Positions 8,307 to 16,828 are shown, counted from the first letter of the stretch. The stretch is 40,619 nucleotides of DNA from Lachnospiraceae bacterium (GCA_024681795.1 JAILAD010000011.1:1-40619); one strand, 5' to 3'. Notes: a model not told the origin generated them from the sequence alone. Numbers and translations: made by a program.

Positions 8307-11300
8307 ATGAAAAAAGTGAAACATTGGTTATGGGCATTTTTAATCCTGTTGGCTGCGTCGTTGACAGGATTTTTTTATATGCCCGTAAAAGCGGCGGGGG
8401 ATGTCGTAATTAATTCGACAAATTTTCCGGATGATAATTTCAGGATTTTTATTACCAGATTTGATTCTGATGGTAGTGGTACGCTTACTGCTGCGGAAAT
8501 CAAAAATATCAAAGAAATCGATTGTTCTTACAAACAGATTTCAAGTCTGAAGGGAATCGAATATTTTACTGCGCTGAAAAGTCTTGATTGTGATGGAAAT
8601 CAACTGACATCGCTTGATTTAAGCAAGAATACGGCATTGACATGGCTCGAATGTGGCGCTAATCAACAATTAAATTCAATTGATCTCAGCAAAAATACAA
8701 AATTGACTCATCTTTCCTGCTGGGGAAACGGAATGACGAAACTTGACGTCAGCAAGAATACAGCGTTGACCTATTTATATTGTTCTTCAAATCAGCTTAC
8801 TTCTCTGAAGTTAAGTAATAATACGGAATTAAAAACTTTAAACTGCAGTTTTAATAAGCTGACCAAACTTGACCTGAGTAAAAATATTAAATTAAATGAA
8901 ATTAACTTCACCTGTAATTCAATGACTACTCTGAATGTCAGTCAGAATACGGCCTTAACCATTCTGGAATGTTCATCCAATCAATTGACCAAACTGGATG
9001 TGAGCCATAATACCAAATTAAAAATATTGAATTGTGGCAGTAATAATGCGTTGACAACACTGGATCTTAGTAAAAACACAGCATTGCAGACTCTTGGTTG
9101 CTCTAAGGATCCCTATTCAGATGGGTTCAAACCAATGACCAAGCTTGACGTTAGCAAAAATGTCGCTCTGACATCTATTGGTTGCTGGGGTGTAGGTCTG
9201 ACTGAATTGAATGTAAGCAAAAATACCAAATTAAAGGAACTTGAATGTGGACATAATAATATTTCCGCTTTGGATGTGAGTAAAAATACTGCATTGACAA
9301 CACTTGGATGTAGCGGTAACCAACTTACTGAACTGAATGTAAGAAAAAATATGGCGCTGACAAATCTTTCGTGTTCCAGCAACAGACTTACCGAACTGGA
9401 TGTAAGTAATAATACACAGCTGAAAGACCTTGAATGCGGGAATAACCAGCTGACTAAACTGGATGTGACAATGCTGACTAAATTGGAGATATTATGGTGT
9501 TACTCCGATAATCTGAAAACATTGGATATCAGAAAGTGTACCGCATTAAAGACACTTGAATGTAATAACAATCAACTTACCGGATTAAACCTGAGTAAAA
9601 ATACGGCTCTGACTTATGTGAATTGCGGTTATAATCAGCTTACAAACCTGGATGTAAGCAAAAATACCGCCTTAATAGCAATTGAATGCAGTAACAATAA
9701 ATTAACTGATTTGGATTTAAGTAAAAATACGGAACTGCAAAGGCTCACCTGCTATGGAAACCAGATTAAAACGCTTAATATAAAAAATATTTCGCACCTG
9801 AGTGATGCATTTAATTTCGGAACGAAGAAAGAAATTGATTATTATACCGGTAAATATATTGAATATTTATTTGATTCATATTATTGGCTTCGTGTTGATA
9901 AGAAATTAAAAATAACTGCAGCAGAGGCGTTAGCGCCGATTCCGATTAAATTAAGTGTCGAAAAAAACGGTGGCGTTAAAATCACATGGGATACATACAG
10001 TAAGGCAGTCAGCTATTGGGTTTACAGAAAATCCGAAAACGGGACATGGAGTATTGTGGGTTCAACTTACAATTTGACGTTTACAGATACTCAATATGCT
10101 AAACCGGGTGATCCGAATACCTATACCGTTATTCCTATTTCATCGGACGGAAAAGAACTGGCGGGTTACGGGGACGGTACAAGCATTACCTACACAACGG
10201 ATTCGGTGGAAATAACAGTTGCAAACAAAGCTGCAGGCGTTAAGCTTAGTTGGAGCAAGGTGGATAATGCGGCGAAATACCGGATTTTCCGTAAAACGTC
10301 GGGAGATTCCTGGGAGAAACTTGCTACTACCACATCTCTTAATTATACGGATAAGAAGGCGGTTTATTCCGAAACCTATATTTATTCCGTAAGGGCAATG
10401 ACAGCGAAAGGCAATTATATTAATAAATATGGCAACGGAACAAAGATTACACGTATCGTTTCCGCACCGAAGCTTACATTGACCAACGTGGAAGAGGGCA
10501 TTGAAATCAGCTGGAGCGCAATGACCGATGCAGCAAAGTACAAAGTATATGTAAAGAATGATTCCGGAAAATGGACGAGACTTAATACAGTAAGCAGCAC
10601 GTCCTATACGGATACAACTGCCGTAAACGGTAAGACTTACACATATTCTGTTATCGGCTGTGATGCTTCAGGTAATGCCATGAATGAAAATGGGGACGGA
10701 TACGAGATTATCCGAAATGATGCATTTGTAAAACCTAAAGCAGAAAGCACCACGGACGGAGTTTTACTTTCCTGGGATGCCTTTGCGGGAGCAGCGAAGT
10801 ATCGTGTTTATCGTAAAGACGCATCCGGTAAGTGGGTAAAACTGAAGATGGTAACCGAGCTTCAATATGTGGATGCCGATGCGACGGTAAATGCAAAGAA
10901 TGTCTATGCGGTATTGGCAGTCGACGGAGACAATAATGTTTTAACCGGATACGGAAAAGGAAAGAGCATTAAGTTTGTGATTCCACCCACACCTGTTGGA
11001 TATACCATTAAGAGTGCAAGCGTCAGACTTGACTGGAGCGCTGTTGTACAGGCGGAGAAATACCAGGTATACAGAAAGACCAAATCCACTGACTGGGCTA
11101 AATTGGGGACAACAACAGGTCTTTCATACAATGATAAGACCGTGGAATCCGGAAAGAATTATTATTATTCCGTTATAGCAATTGATGCGAAAGGAAAGGC
11201 ACTGAATGATTACGGCGAGGATATTTTAGTTAAATTCAGGTCAACGAATGTAAATGCATTTGCGGAAGTGATTCCGGAAGAACTTGAAGGATCAGGAATT

Positions 11301-11552
11301 GCTGAAGAAACCGAGGCGGTAGTTGAAGAAGAAACCACTGAAGAGGATGAAGATGTAGTTGAGGAAGAGACTTCCGAGGAAGAAGGATCCGAAGAGGATG
11401 TTATCGAGGAAGAAGGATCCGAAGAGGATGTTATCGAGGAAGAGACTTCTGATGAAGAAGGATCCGAAGAGGATGTTATTGAAGAAGAGACTTCTGAAAG
11501 TGATGCAACTGTTATAAATGAAGATACAGTTGAAGAAGAGATTTTGGAGTAA
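8307..11552 (+). CDS. Secreted EF-hand / leucine-rich-repeat / Fn3-like surface protein
   Basis: Exported protein of 1081 residues and unknown ligand. Order: signal peptide at 1-30 (MKKVKHW, a hydrophobic core, then VKAAG); an EF-hand-like calcium loop with D53, D55, S57, T59, T61 and E64 in the canonical positions; 19 consecutive LRR units of about 21 residues from about 89 to 500, each with an LxxLxC and SKNTALT pattern; five Fn3-like beta domains of about 85 residues from about 555 to 985, each with a WxxxxxAxxYxVYRK core; and an acidic Glu/Ser/Val tail of about 90 residues. No LPXTG motif, LysM or S-layer repeat is visible, so the attachment mode is unknown. Such proteins are common in Lachnospiraceae and are usually guessed to be adhesins. 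Its more AT-rich composition and isolated transcription set it apart from its neighbours. Confidence 0.85.
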   Translation: MKKVKHWLWAFLILLAASLTGFFYMPVKAAGDVVINSTNFPDDNFRIFITRFDSDGSGTLTAAEIKNIKEIDCSYKQISSLKGIEYFTALKSLDCDGNQLTSLDLSKNTALTWLECGANQQLNSIDLSKNTKLTHLSCWGNGMTKLDVSKNTALTYLYCSSNQLTSLKLSNNTELKTLNCSFNKLTKLDLSKNIKLNEINFTCNSMTTLNVSQNTALTILECSSNQLTKLDVSHNTKLKILNCGSNNALTTLDLSKNTALQTLGCSKDPYSDGFKPMTKLDVSKNVALTSIGCWGVGLTELNVSKNTKLKELECGHNNISALDVSKNTALTTLGCSGNQLTELNVRKNMALTNLSCSSNRLTELDVSNNTQLKDLECGNNQLTKLDVTMLTKLEILWCYSDNLKTLDIRKCTALKTLECNNNQLTGLNLSKNTALTYVNCGYNQLTNLDVSKNTALIAIECSNNKLTDLDLSKNTELQRLTCYGNQIKTLNIKNISHLSDAFNFGTKKEIDYYTGKYIEYLFDSYYWLRVDKKLKITAAEALAPIPIKLSVEKNGGVKITWDTYSKAVSYWVYRKSENGTWSIVGSTYNLTFTDTQYAKPGDPNTYTVIPISSDGKELAGYGDGTSITYTTDSVEITVANKAAGVKLSWSKVDNAAKYRIFRKTSGDSWEKLATTTSLNYTDKKAVYSETYIYSVRAMTAKGNYINKYGNGTKITRIVSAPKLTLTNVEEGIEISWSAMTDAAKYKVYVKNDSGKWTRLNTVSSTSYTDTTAVNGKTYTYSVIGCDASGNAMNENGDGYEIIRNDAFVKPKAESTTDGVLLSWDAFAGAAKYRVYRKDASGKWVKLKMVTELQYVDADATVNAKNVYAVLAVDGDNNVLTGYGKGKSIKFVIPPTPVGYTIKSASVRLDWSAVVQAEKYQVYRKTKSTDWAKLGTTTGLSYNDKTVESGKNYYYSVIAIDAKGKALNDYGEDILVKFRSTNVNAFAEVIPEELEGSGIAEETEAVVEEETTEEDEDVVEEETSEEEGSEEDVIEEEGSEEDVIEEETSDEEGSEEDVIEEETSESDATVINEDTVEEEILE
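11376..11480 (+). repeat. 30-base direct repeats encoding the acidic tail
   Basis: A 30-base unit that includes the GGATCC hexamer occurs as two exact tandem copies at 11376-11405 and 11406-11435, with a third partial copy at about 11455-11480. It encodes repeated EEEGSEEDVI units. Such perfect repeats can expand or contract by slippage and change tail length. Confidence 0.8.
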
Positions 11553-11576
11553 TCTCAGGTAATTGAGTAATAATTA

Positions 11577-11605
11577 GAAGGTGGCTTAGGCCACCTTCTT
11601 TTATT
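11577..11605 (+). terminator. Rho-independent terminator of the LRR gene
   Basis: Perfect 9-bp stem GAAGGTGGC (11577-11585) / GCCACCTTC (11590-11598) with a TTAG loop and a following TTTTATTT tract. It separates the LRR gene from the membrane-protein pair that follows. Confidence 0.92.
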
Positions 11606-11624
11606 TAGCTACATTAAAAAATGG

Positions 11625-11653
11625 TTTACAATAGTAACAATATTATGTAAAAT
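11625..11653 (+). promoter_or_regulatory. Sigma-A-type promoter for the swrB-position gene pair
   Basis: TTTACA (11625-11630), a 17-base spacer and TAAAAT (11648-11653), with start expected near 11660. The spacing is ideal and each hexamer differs from consensus at one position. It lies just downstream of the LRR terminator and about 60 bases before the next gene. Confidence 0.6.
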
Positions 11654-11721
11654 AGAAACTTAAGGAAATACTGTTCCTAAAAGCAAGCAAAATCGTATGC
11701 GAAAGGAATTCATTAAGGAAG

Positions 11722-12384
11722 ATGAACATAGTATTTATTATCATTATGGTGGTTGGAATTCTGCTTTTTGCAGCCAGTTATTTTGTTCCGTCGGAAGAGG
11801 ATGAAACAAAGTCATTGAGTTTGCAGGGCAATTCCGTACCGGAGAAAGAAACGGTTACCGGGACGGAAGGAAAGAATTCCGGAAACAAGGCGGTATCCGG
11901 GAACGCGGGTGAAAGCAAAAGCGGAACCGATGCAATTGAAGCGGCGAAGAAGAAGGCCAGAGAAGCAATCCAGGACGATTATAAATATGATCTTCACCTG
12001 ACCGACAGTACAAACAGAACCGTTGAGGAACTGGAGCATGATCTTTTAAGCGGTCTGAATCTGGATGACAATGTTCCGGCTGAAACTGCCGGTGCTTCGA
12101 CAAAAACATCCGGCGCCTCAAAGACTGCTGCTGCGAAAACGAATTCTTCCAAACAAAACGGTTCCGGAAAAAAGGGAAGCGGAAAGAAGAAAAATGCACC
12201 GAAGAATGACAGATATGATGATTTATTGTATGTAGATGAAGAATCAGCTGCTTCAAAGGATGCGGACAAAACCGTGGAGAATGTGGTAAAGTCAACATCT
12301 TCAAATTCGAATAAAAATACCGGAAATACGAATTCAAATAAATCTCAGTCCTCCAAAAACGGAAAGAAAGGGAAAAAGAAGTGA
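11722..12384 (+). CDS. Single-pass membrane protein at the swrB position, function unknown
   Basis: A 220-residue protein with one N-terminal membrane helix (about 3-22) and a hydrophilic tail rich in Ser, Lys, Asn and Gly that ends in a very basic stretch (KNGKKGKKK). No catalytic motif is visible. The central segment around KKKAREAIQDDYKYDLHLTD looks the most ordered. In B. subtilis the gene between sigD and rpsB is swrB, also a membrane-anchored protein with a cytoplasmic tail. The matching position and architecture suggest a distant counterpart, but I see no sequence proof. The next gene overlaps its stop codon by 4 bases (GTGA), so the two are translationally coupled. Confidence 0.7.
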   Translation: MNIVFIIIMVVGILLFAASYFVPSEEDETKSLSLQGNSVPEKETVTGTEGKNSGNKAVSGNAGESKSGTDAIEAAKKKAREAIQDDYKYDLHLTDSTNRTVEELEHDLLSGLNLDDNVPAETAGASTKTSGASKTAAAKTNSSKQNGSGKKGSGKKKNAPKNDRYDDLLYVDEESAASKDADKTVENVVKSTSSNSNKNTGNTNSNKSQSSKNGKKGKKK

Positions 12385-13211
12385 AACTTAAATATTTATT
12401 GCGCGGTATCGGAATCGGAGTTTTTACAGCAGGACTTGTTGCTTTTCTGGTAACGCTAGGCGGCGGTAAAATGTCCGATGAAAAGGTAATTGAAAGAGCA
12501 AGAGAACTCGGATACGAGAAAGAAGAGGATATTCTTGCACGTATAAACGGAAATGATATTGTAAAATTAACGGAGGACACTCCGATAAATGCTACCGAAA
12601 CTTCCGAGAAGGAAAAGGCGGTTGTGGAAGAAATTTTACCCGGCGGAGTAAAGACTTCCGAAGAAAATACCGAGCAGGTAAGTTCCGAGAAGACCTCCGA
12701 AGATACGGAAGCTGCAAAGAAGGCTGAAGAAGAAGCGGCAAAGAAGGCCGAGGAAGAAGCGGCAAAGAAAGCTGAGGAAGAAGCGGCAAAGAAGGCTGAG
12801 GAAGAAGCAAAGAAGAAAGCGGAAGAAGAGGAAGCGAAGAAGAAGGCCGAGGAAGAAGCAAAGAAGAAGGCTGAAGAAGAGGAAGCGAAGAAGAAAGCCG
12901 AGGAAGAAGCAAAGAAGAAGGCTGAAGAAGAGGAAGCAAAGAAGAAAGCGGAAGAAGAAGCGAAGAAAAAGGCAGAAGAGGAACTTGCGAAGAAGCAGGC
13001 AAACGGAGAGACGGTTACCATTACCGTAAAATCCGGACAGTTTTCCGAAACCGTTGCAAAGATGTGTAAAGATGCAGGTCTTGTTGCGGATGCGGGCAAG
13101 TTTGATAAATACCTTTGCGATAACGGATATTCCGGAAGAATCAGTGTCGGCGATCATGTGATTGCAAAGGGCGCCAGCGAGGAAGAAATTGCGAAGGCGC
13201 TTTGTAAATAA
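12381..13211 (+). CDS. Membrane protein with a Lys/Glu rod and a C-terminal YceG/MltG-like domain
   Basis: A 276-residue protein starting at GTG 12381. An N-terminal membrane helix (about 8-27) is followed by a short segment, then about 95 residues (about 110-205) of almost pure KKAEEE-type repeats, predicted to form a long charged single helix or coiled coil. The last 65 residues (VTITVKSGQFSETVAKMCKD onward) resemble the LysM-like, non-catalytic N-terminal domain of endolytic transglycosylase MltG/YceG. The lytic domain is missing, so enzyme activity is not expected. The likely topology is an anchor, a rigid spacer through the wall zone and a small end domain outside, which could touch peptidoglycan or its synthases. 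The assignment is by pattern only. Confidence 0.7.
   Translation: MKLKYLLRGIGIGVFTAGLVAFLVTLGGGKMSDEKVIERARELGYEKEEDILARINGNDIVKLTEDTPINATETSEKEKAVVEEILPGGVKTSEENTEQVSSEKTSEDTEAAKKAEEEAAKKAEEEAAKKAEEEAAKKAEEEAKKKAEEEEAKKKAEEEAKKKAEEEEAKKKAEEEAKKKAEEEEAKKKAEEEAKKKAEEELAKKQANGETVTITVKSGQFSETVAKMCKDAGLVADAGKFDKYLCDNGYSGRISVGDHVIAKGASEEEIAKALCK
12711..12995 (+). repeat. Purine-rich tandem repeats encoding a KKAEEE rod
   Basis: Imperfect tandem units of 18-21 and 39 bases built from GCAAAGAAGGCTGAGGAAGA-like phrases, almost entirely purine on the plus strand. They encode the Ala/Lys/Glu helix of the gene above. Some neighbouring units are nearly identical, which allows slippage and length variation. 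Confidence 0.85.
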
Positions 13212-13238
13212 GTAAGATGTAAATAAGTAAGATATCAT

Positions 13239-13267
13239 AAAAAAAGCCTTGCGGAAGGGCTTTTTTT
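13239..13267 (+). terminator. Rho-independent terminator before rpsB
   Basis: A-run, GCCTT stem, GCGG loop, AAGGGC, then TTTTTTT. It closes the membrane-protein pair and isolates the rpsB message. Confidence 0.85.
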
Positions 13268-13450
13268 ATGTTAAAATTCGAATGTTGCACAAAACACACG
13301 TATGTGATATGCCGGAGTTGGTGCGGATGACCGAAGAATCGGAAATAACGTGATTGCCCGGCGATACGCGACACATACGGAGGATGATTCGCAAACGGCT
13401 GTGATATAAACGGTATGTGCGAATCAAATAACCAAACGGAGGAAAAAAAC
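13268..13450 (+). promoter_or_regulatory. rpsB leader with strong inverted repeat
   Basis: This 183-base non-coding stretch holds an 8-bp inverted repeat GATTCGCA (13386-13393) / TGCGAATC (13418-13425), 12 bases before the GGAGG (13438-13442) of rpsB. CACACGTATGTG near 13295-13306 and CACATACGG near 13372-13380 could also pair in alternatives. TTGCAC at 13285-13290 is a possible -35, but the -10 (TATGCC at 13308-13313) is weak. Structured leaders that bind S2 are known for rpsB-tsf operons in other bacteria; whether this one autoregulates is inference. Confidence 0.45.
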
Positions 13451-14212
13451 ATGAGCGTACTTTCAATGAAACAGTTACTTGAGGCAGGTGTTCATTTCGG
13501 ACACCAGACGAAGAGATGGAACCCTAAGATGGCTCCGTACATCTTCACAGAGAGAAACGGAATCTACATTATCGACTTACAGAAGTCCGTAGGTAAAGTA
13601 GACGAAGCTTACAATGCAATGTCCGAAATTGCACAGGCAGGCGGAACCGTACTTTTCGTAGGTACCAAGAAGCAGGCACAGGATGCAATCAAGTCCGAAG
13701 CAGAGCGTTGCGGTATGTACTATGTAAATGAGAGATGGTTAGGCGGAATGCTTACCAACTTCAAGACCATCCAGTCCAGAATCGAGAGACTGAAAGCCAT
13801 CGAAAAGATGAGCGAAGACGGAACTTTTGATGTTCTTCCCAAGAAGGAAGTAGCAGGACTTCAGAAGGAATGGGAGAAATTAGAGAAAAATCTCGGCGGT
13901 ATCAAGAACATGACCCGTATTCCCGACTGCATCTTTGTAGTAGATCCCAAGAAAGAGAAAATCTGTATCGATGAGGCGCATACCCTCGGTATTACATTAA
14001 TCGGTATTGCTGATACCAACTGCGATCCGGATGATTTGGATTATGTAATTCCCGGAAACGATGATGCAATCAGAGCGGTAAAACTGATTACTGCAAAGAT
14101 GGCTGATGCAATTATCGAAGCAAACCAGGGTGAAGTAATGACCGATGAGGAAGCAGAGAGCGCAGAGGCAGATGCTGCAGCAGATGCAACAGAAGCAGGC
14201 GAGGAAGCATAA
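13451..14212 (+). CDS. rpsB: 30S ribosomal protein S2
   Basis: Ribosomal small-subunit protein, 253 residues. The start at ATG 13451 ([19 protein letters not shown]) is fixed by GGAGG at 13438-13442; the upstream in-frame ATG at 13415 is not used. Signature regions [29 protein letters not shown] and [11 protein letters not shown] are present. The last 25 residues form an acidic/alanine tail ([20 protein letters not shown]) common in Lachnospiraceae S2. Codon choice is strongly biased, as expected for high expression. tsf follows after 40 bases. Confidence 0.98.
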   Translation: MSVLSMKQLLEAGVHFGHQTKRWNPKMAPYIFTERNGIYIIDLQKSVGKVDEAYNAMSEIAQAGGTVLFVGTKKQAQDAIKSEAERCGMYYVNERWLGGMLTNFKTIQSRIERLKAIEKMSEDGTFDVLPKKEVAGLQKEWEKLEKNLGGIKNMTRIPDCIFVVDPKKEKICIDEAHTLGITLIGIADTNCDPDDLDYVIPGNDDAIRAVKLITAKMADAIIEANQGEVMTDEEAESAEADAAADATEAGEEA

Positions 14213-14252
14213 TTATCCGGATATAGGAAATAATAAAAAGGAGAGCAAAAAT

Positions 14253-15335
14253 ATGGCAGCAATTACAGCCGCAATGGTAAAAGAGTTAAGAGAAATGACC
14301 GGTGCCGGAATGATGGAATGCAAGAAAGCATTAACCGAGACCGACGGAAATATTGAAGCAGCCGTTGATGTATTAAAGAAGAGCGGTGCAGCTAAAGTTG
14401 AGAAAAAAGCAAGCAGAATCGCTGCAGAAGGTATTGCAAGAGTTGCAATTGACGGCAATAACGCAGTAGTAGTTGAAGTAAACTCCGAGACAGACTTTGT
14501 TGCAAAGAACGAAGTATTCCAGGAGTTTGTACAGGATATCGCAAACAGAGCACTTGCTTCCGGATTAAACGGCGGCAAGGACGGAGAGGATGTAACAGCC
14601 CTTCTTGAGAGTGGTCTTCAGGAAGTTGTTGCGGAGAAAACTCTTCAGATTGGTGAGAAACTTTCCTTCAGAAGATTTGAGAAGGTTACCGGTGATACCG
14701 TTGCATCCTATATTCACGGCGGCGGAAAGATCGGTGTTCTGGTAGCAGCTGAAGGTGCAACAGGTGATGCCGTTAAAGAGGCACTTACCAATGTTGCAAT
14801 GCAGATCGCGGCTATGAATCCTCAGTATATCGAAAGAAGCGACATCTCCGCAGAAGAGAGCGCAAAGTTAAAAGAAATCATCATTGACAGCGCATTGAAC
14901 GATCCGTTCACCCTTCCGAAGCCGATTCTTCAGAAATTAATTGAGAAGGCAATTGTTGAGAAGACCTGGAGTGAAGAAGATATCGCAATTTACGAAGAGA
15001 AGAAGAGCAACATGAATTATCTTCCGAACTTCTTATCCGATGCAGCAAAGGCTGTACTTGCAAACCATGCTATGGAAGGCAAGTCCGATTATCTTGCAGA
15101 CAAGATTTTCGGCGGCCTTGTAGAAGGACGTATTTCCAAGCATATGAAAGAAATCTGCTTGCTTGATCAGGTTTATGTAAAAGCAGAAGACGGAAAGCAG
15201 AGCGTCGGCCAGTACTTAAAGAGCGTTGACGGCAATATCAAAATTACCAAATTCGTTCGTTTCGAAGTAGGCGAAGGAATGGAAAAGAAGAACGAGGATT
15301 TCGCAGCCGAAGTTGCCAAGCAGATGAACGGCTAA
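14253..15335 (+). CDS. tsf: Translation elongation factor Ts, with an inserted segment
   Basis: Nucleotide-exchange factor for EF-Tu. The start ATG 14253 (MAAITAAMVKELREMTGAGM) is supported by AAGGAGAG at 14238-14245; longer in-frame starts overlap rpsB and are unlikely. The N-terminal UBA-like domain and the TDFVAKN motif that contacts EF-Tu are intact. The protein is 360 residues, while bacterial EF-Ts of this type is usually about 280-310. The extra length sits in the core between AAMNPQYIERSDISAEE and VEGRISKHMKEICLLDQ (about residues 210-285), where typical proteins have a short helical link. The segment contains DPFTLPKPILQKLIEK and a SEEDIAIYEEKK helix. Confidence 0.97.
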   Translation: MAAITAAMVKELREMTGAGMMECKKALTETDGNIEAAVDVLKKSGAAKVEKKASRIAAEGIARVAIDGNNAVVVEVNSETDFVAKNEVFQEFVQDIANRALASGLNGGKDGEDVTALLESGLQEVVAEKTLQIGEKLSFRRFEKVTGDTVASYIHGGGKIGVLVAAEGATGDAVKEALTNVAMQIAAMNPQYIERSDISAEESAKLKEIIIDSALNDPFTLPKPILQKLIEKAIVEKTWSEEDIAIYEEKKSNMNYLPNFLSDAAKAVLANHAMEGKSDYLADKIFGGLVEGRISKHMKEICLLDQVYVKAEDGKQSVGQYLKSVDGNIKITKFVRFEVGEGMEKKNEDFAAEVAKQMNG

Positions 15336-15363
15336 GCTGAAATTTTTTAAAAATGTAGGGATT

Positions 15364-15402
15364 GGGGAGTGAGAAAAAATCACTCCCCTTTTTTATTTTT
15401 TT
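15364..15402 (+). terminator. Rho-independent terminator of rpsB-tsf
   Basis: Perfect 9-bp stem GGGGAGTGA (15364-15372) / TCACTCCCC (15380-15388) with a GAAAAAA loop, then TTTTTTATTTTTTT. A strong terminator that ends the rpsB-tsf unit. Confidence 0.96.
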
Positions 15403-15424
15403 GTTTTTATTTGCGTGATTTTGT

Positions 15425-15432
15425 GGTAAAAT
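15425..15432 (+). promoter_or_regulatory. Possible extended -10 promoter for the deacetylase/bactofilin unit
   Basis: TGGTAAAAT at 15424-15432 fits an extended -10 element; the -35 region upstream is only T-rich. It is the first reasonable promoter after the tsf terminator and lies about 80 bases before the next start. Confidence 0.35.
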
Positions 15433-15512
15433 AGATAAGCCTAACTCTGTCTGTTGTTCATGATTTGTTTAGGCGGATTTATGTGGATGAGCATTTGGAA
15501 TTACCGTAATAT

Positions 15513-16781
15513 ATGGCAGAAGAAGTAAAAGTTACAATGGAAAATACCGATTCACCGGTTCAGACGGAACCGGAAGAATATACGGAAGAATATACGGAAA
15601 CGCCCGAAAGATCGGAGTTTCGCAGGAAGCGCGTGAAAAGAATTAAACTGATTCTCGTGCTGCTTTTGATTGTCTTTTTGCTGATTCCGAATATTCTGTG
15701 CGGATTCTTATTATATCAGTTGTATAAGACCAACCGGAATATGGAAATTTTAAGGGAAGAAATCAAGATTTCCAAGATGGAAATCGAGAAAAAGAATCAG
15801 GAAGCCGCAGCAATGGCTGCAGCCGCCGAAAAGAAAATCAAAGAAGAAAAATACGGAACGCAGAATCTGGTGCAGCTTAATTTAAGCGACGAGGAAAAAT
15901 ATCCGAACAAGCAGCTGGTTTACCTGACATTTGATGACGGTCCGAGTAAATACACGAATGAAATTCTGGATATTCTGGATGAACACGATGCAAAAGCGAC
16001 TTTCTTTGTTCTCGCAAAGGAAGGCTATGACGATGAATACAACAGGATCATCGACGAGGGACATACTCTTGCGATGCATTCGTATACCCATAAATACAGC
16101 GTAATTTACAGCTCTATGGAAAATTATAAGGAGGATGTAAATTCACTTTCCGATTTTCTGTTTGAGAAGACCGGAGTCCGGCCGAAATTTTACAGATTTC
16201 CGGGCGGAAGTTCCAATACGGTTTCAAAGATTAATATTCAGGATATGCTGCATTTCCTCGGAGAAGAGGGTTATGTACATTTTGACTGGAATGTAAGTTC
16301 CGAGGATGCTTCGCCGAAAATGCTTGAGGCATCCACGGTTGCAAGAAATGTATTAAACGGAATCGGAGAAAAGAAAGAATCGGTTGTTCTGATGCACGAT
16401 TCGGCATCCAAGCGTTCTACCGTGGAAGCACTGCCCATTATTATCGAAACGCTTCAGCAGAAGGGTAACGTAGAATTTTTACCGATTACGGAAAATACGA
16501 AGCAGGTTTATCATGTTCGTGAAAAAACCGATGCGGAGAAGACGGAAGGCACCGGAAAAGCAGATAAAGAGAATGTGAAGGAAGAAACGGAAGAAACCGT
16601 AGAGGAATCCACTGAAATCGAATCCGATGTAACGAAAGTTGTTGACGAAGCGGTCAGTGAGGCATTAAGCGAAGAGGTTGCTGAGGCTTTGAGCGAAGCT
16701 GAGAAGTTAAGCGAAGAAGAGAATCAAAGCAAAGAAGAGAATCGAAGCGAAGAAGAGAATCAAAGAGAAGAACAGAATTAA
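15513..16781 (+). CDS. Membrane-anchored polysaccharide deacetylase (NodB/CE4 family)
   Basis: A 422-residue protein predicted to remove acetyl groups from a wall polysaccharide, probably peptidoglycan GlcNAc, outside the cell. Order: acidic cytoplasmic N-terminus (1-44), one membrane helix (about 45-70), a coiled-coil stalk (about 70-115), the NodB domain (about 125-330) and an acidic Glu-rich tail to the end. CE4 motifs are all visible: TFDDGPS (with the metal/catalytic Asp pair), HSYTH (metal-binding histidines), RFPGGSSN, DWNVSS and VLMHDS. The start at 15513 lacks a clear ribosome site; ATG 15537 is an alternative. It is followed closely by a bactofilin gene, which suggests a link to local wall shaping. 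Confidence 0.88.
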   Translation: MAEEVKVTMENTDSPVQTEPEEYTEEYTETPERSEFRRKRVKRIKLILVLLLIVFLLIPNILCGFLLYQLYKTNRNMEILREEIKISKMEIEKKNQEAAAMAAAAEKKIKEEKYGTQNLVQLNLSDEEKYPNKQLVYLTFDDGPSKYTNEILDILDEHDAKATFFVLAKEGYDDEYNRIIDEGHTLAMHSYTHKYSVIYSSMENYKEDVNSLSDFLFEKTGVRPKFYRFPGGSSNTVSKINIQDMLHFLGEEGYVHFDWNVSSEDASPKMLEASTVARNVLNGIGEKKESVVLMHDSASKRSTVEALPIIIETLQQKGNVEFLPITENTKQVYHVREKTDAEKTEGTGKADKENVKEETEETVEESTEIESDVTKVVDEAVSEALSEEVAEALSEAEKLSEEENQSKEENRSEEENQREEQN

Positions 16782-16828
16782 TTCATTAAAGAGAAAAATT
16801 GAAAAATAAAATAAAGGGGGATTGGCAG

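Noticed and set aside
11855-13099. Long minus-strand open frame of 414 codons opposite the Lys/Glu rod gene
   Set aside because: It is a mirror of the purine-rich repeats (Ser/Phe/Ala repeats), has no ribosome site and crosses two real genes.
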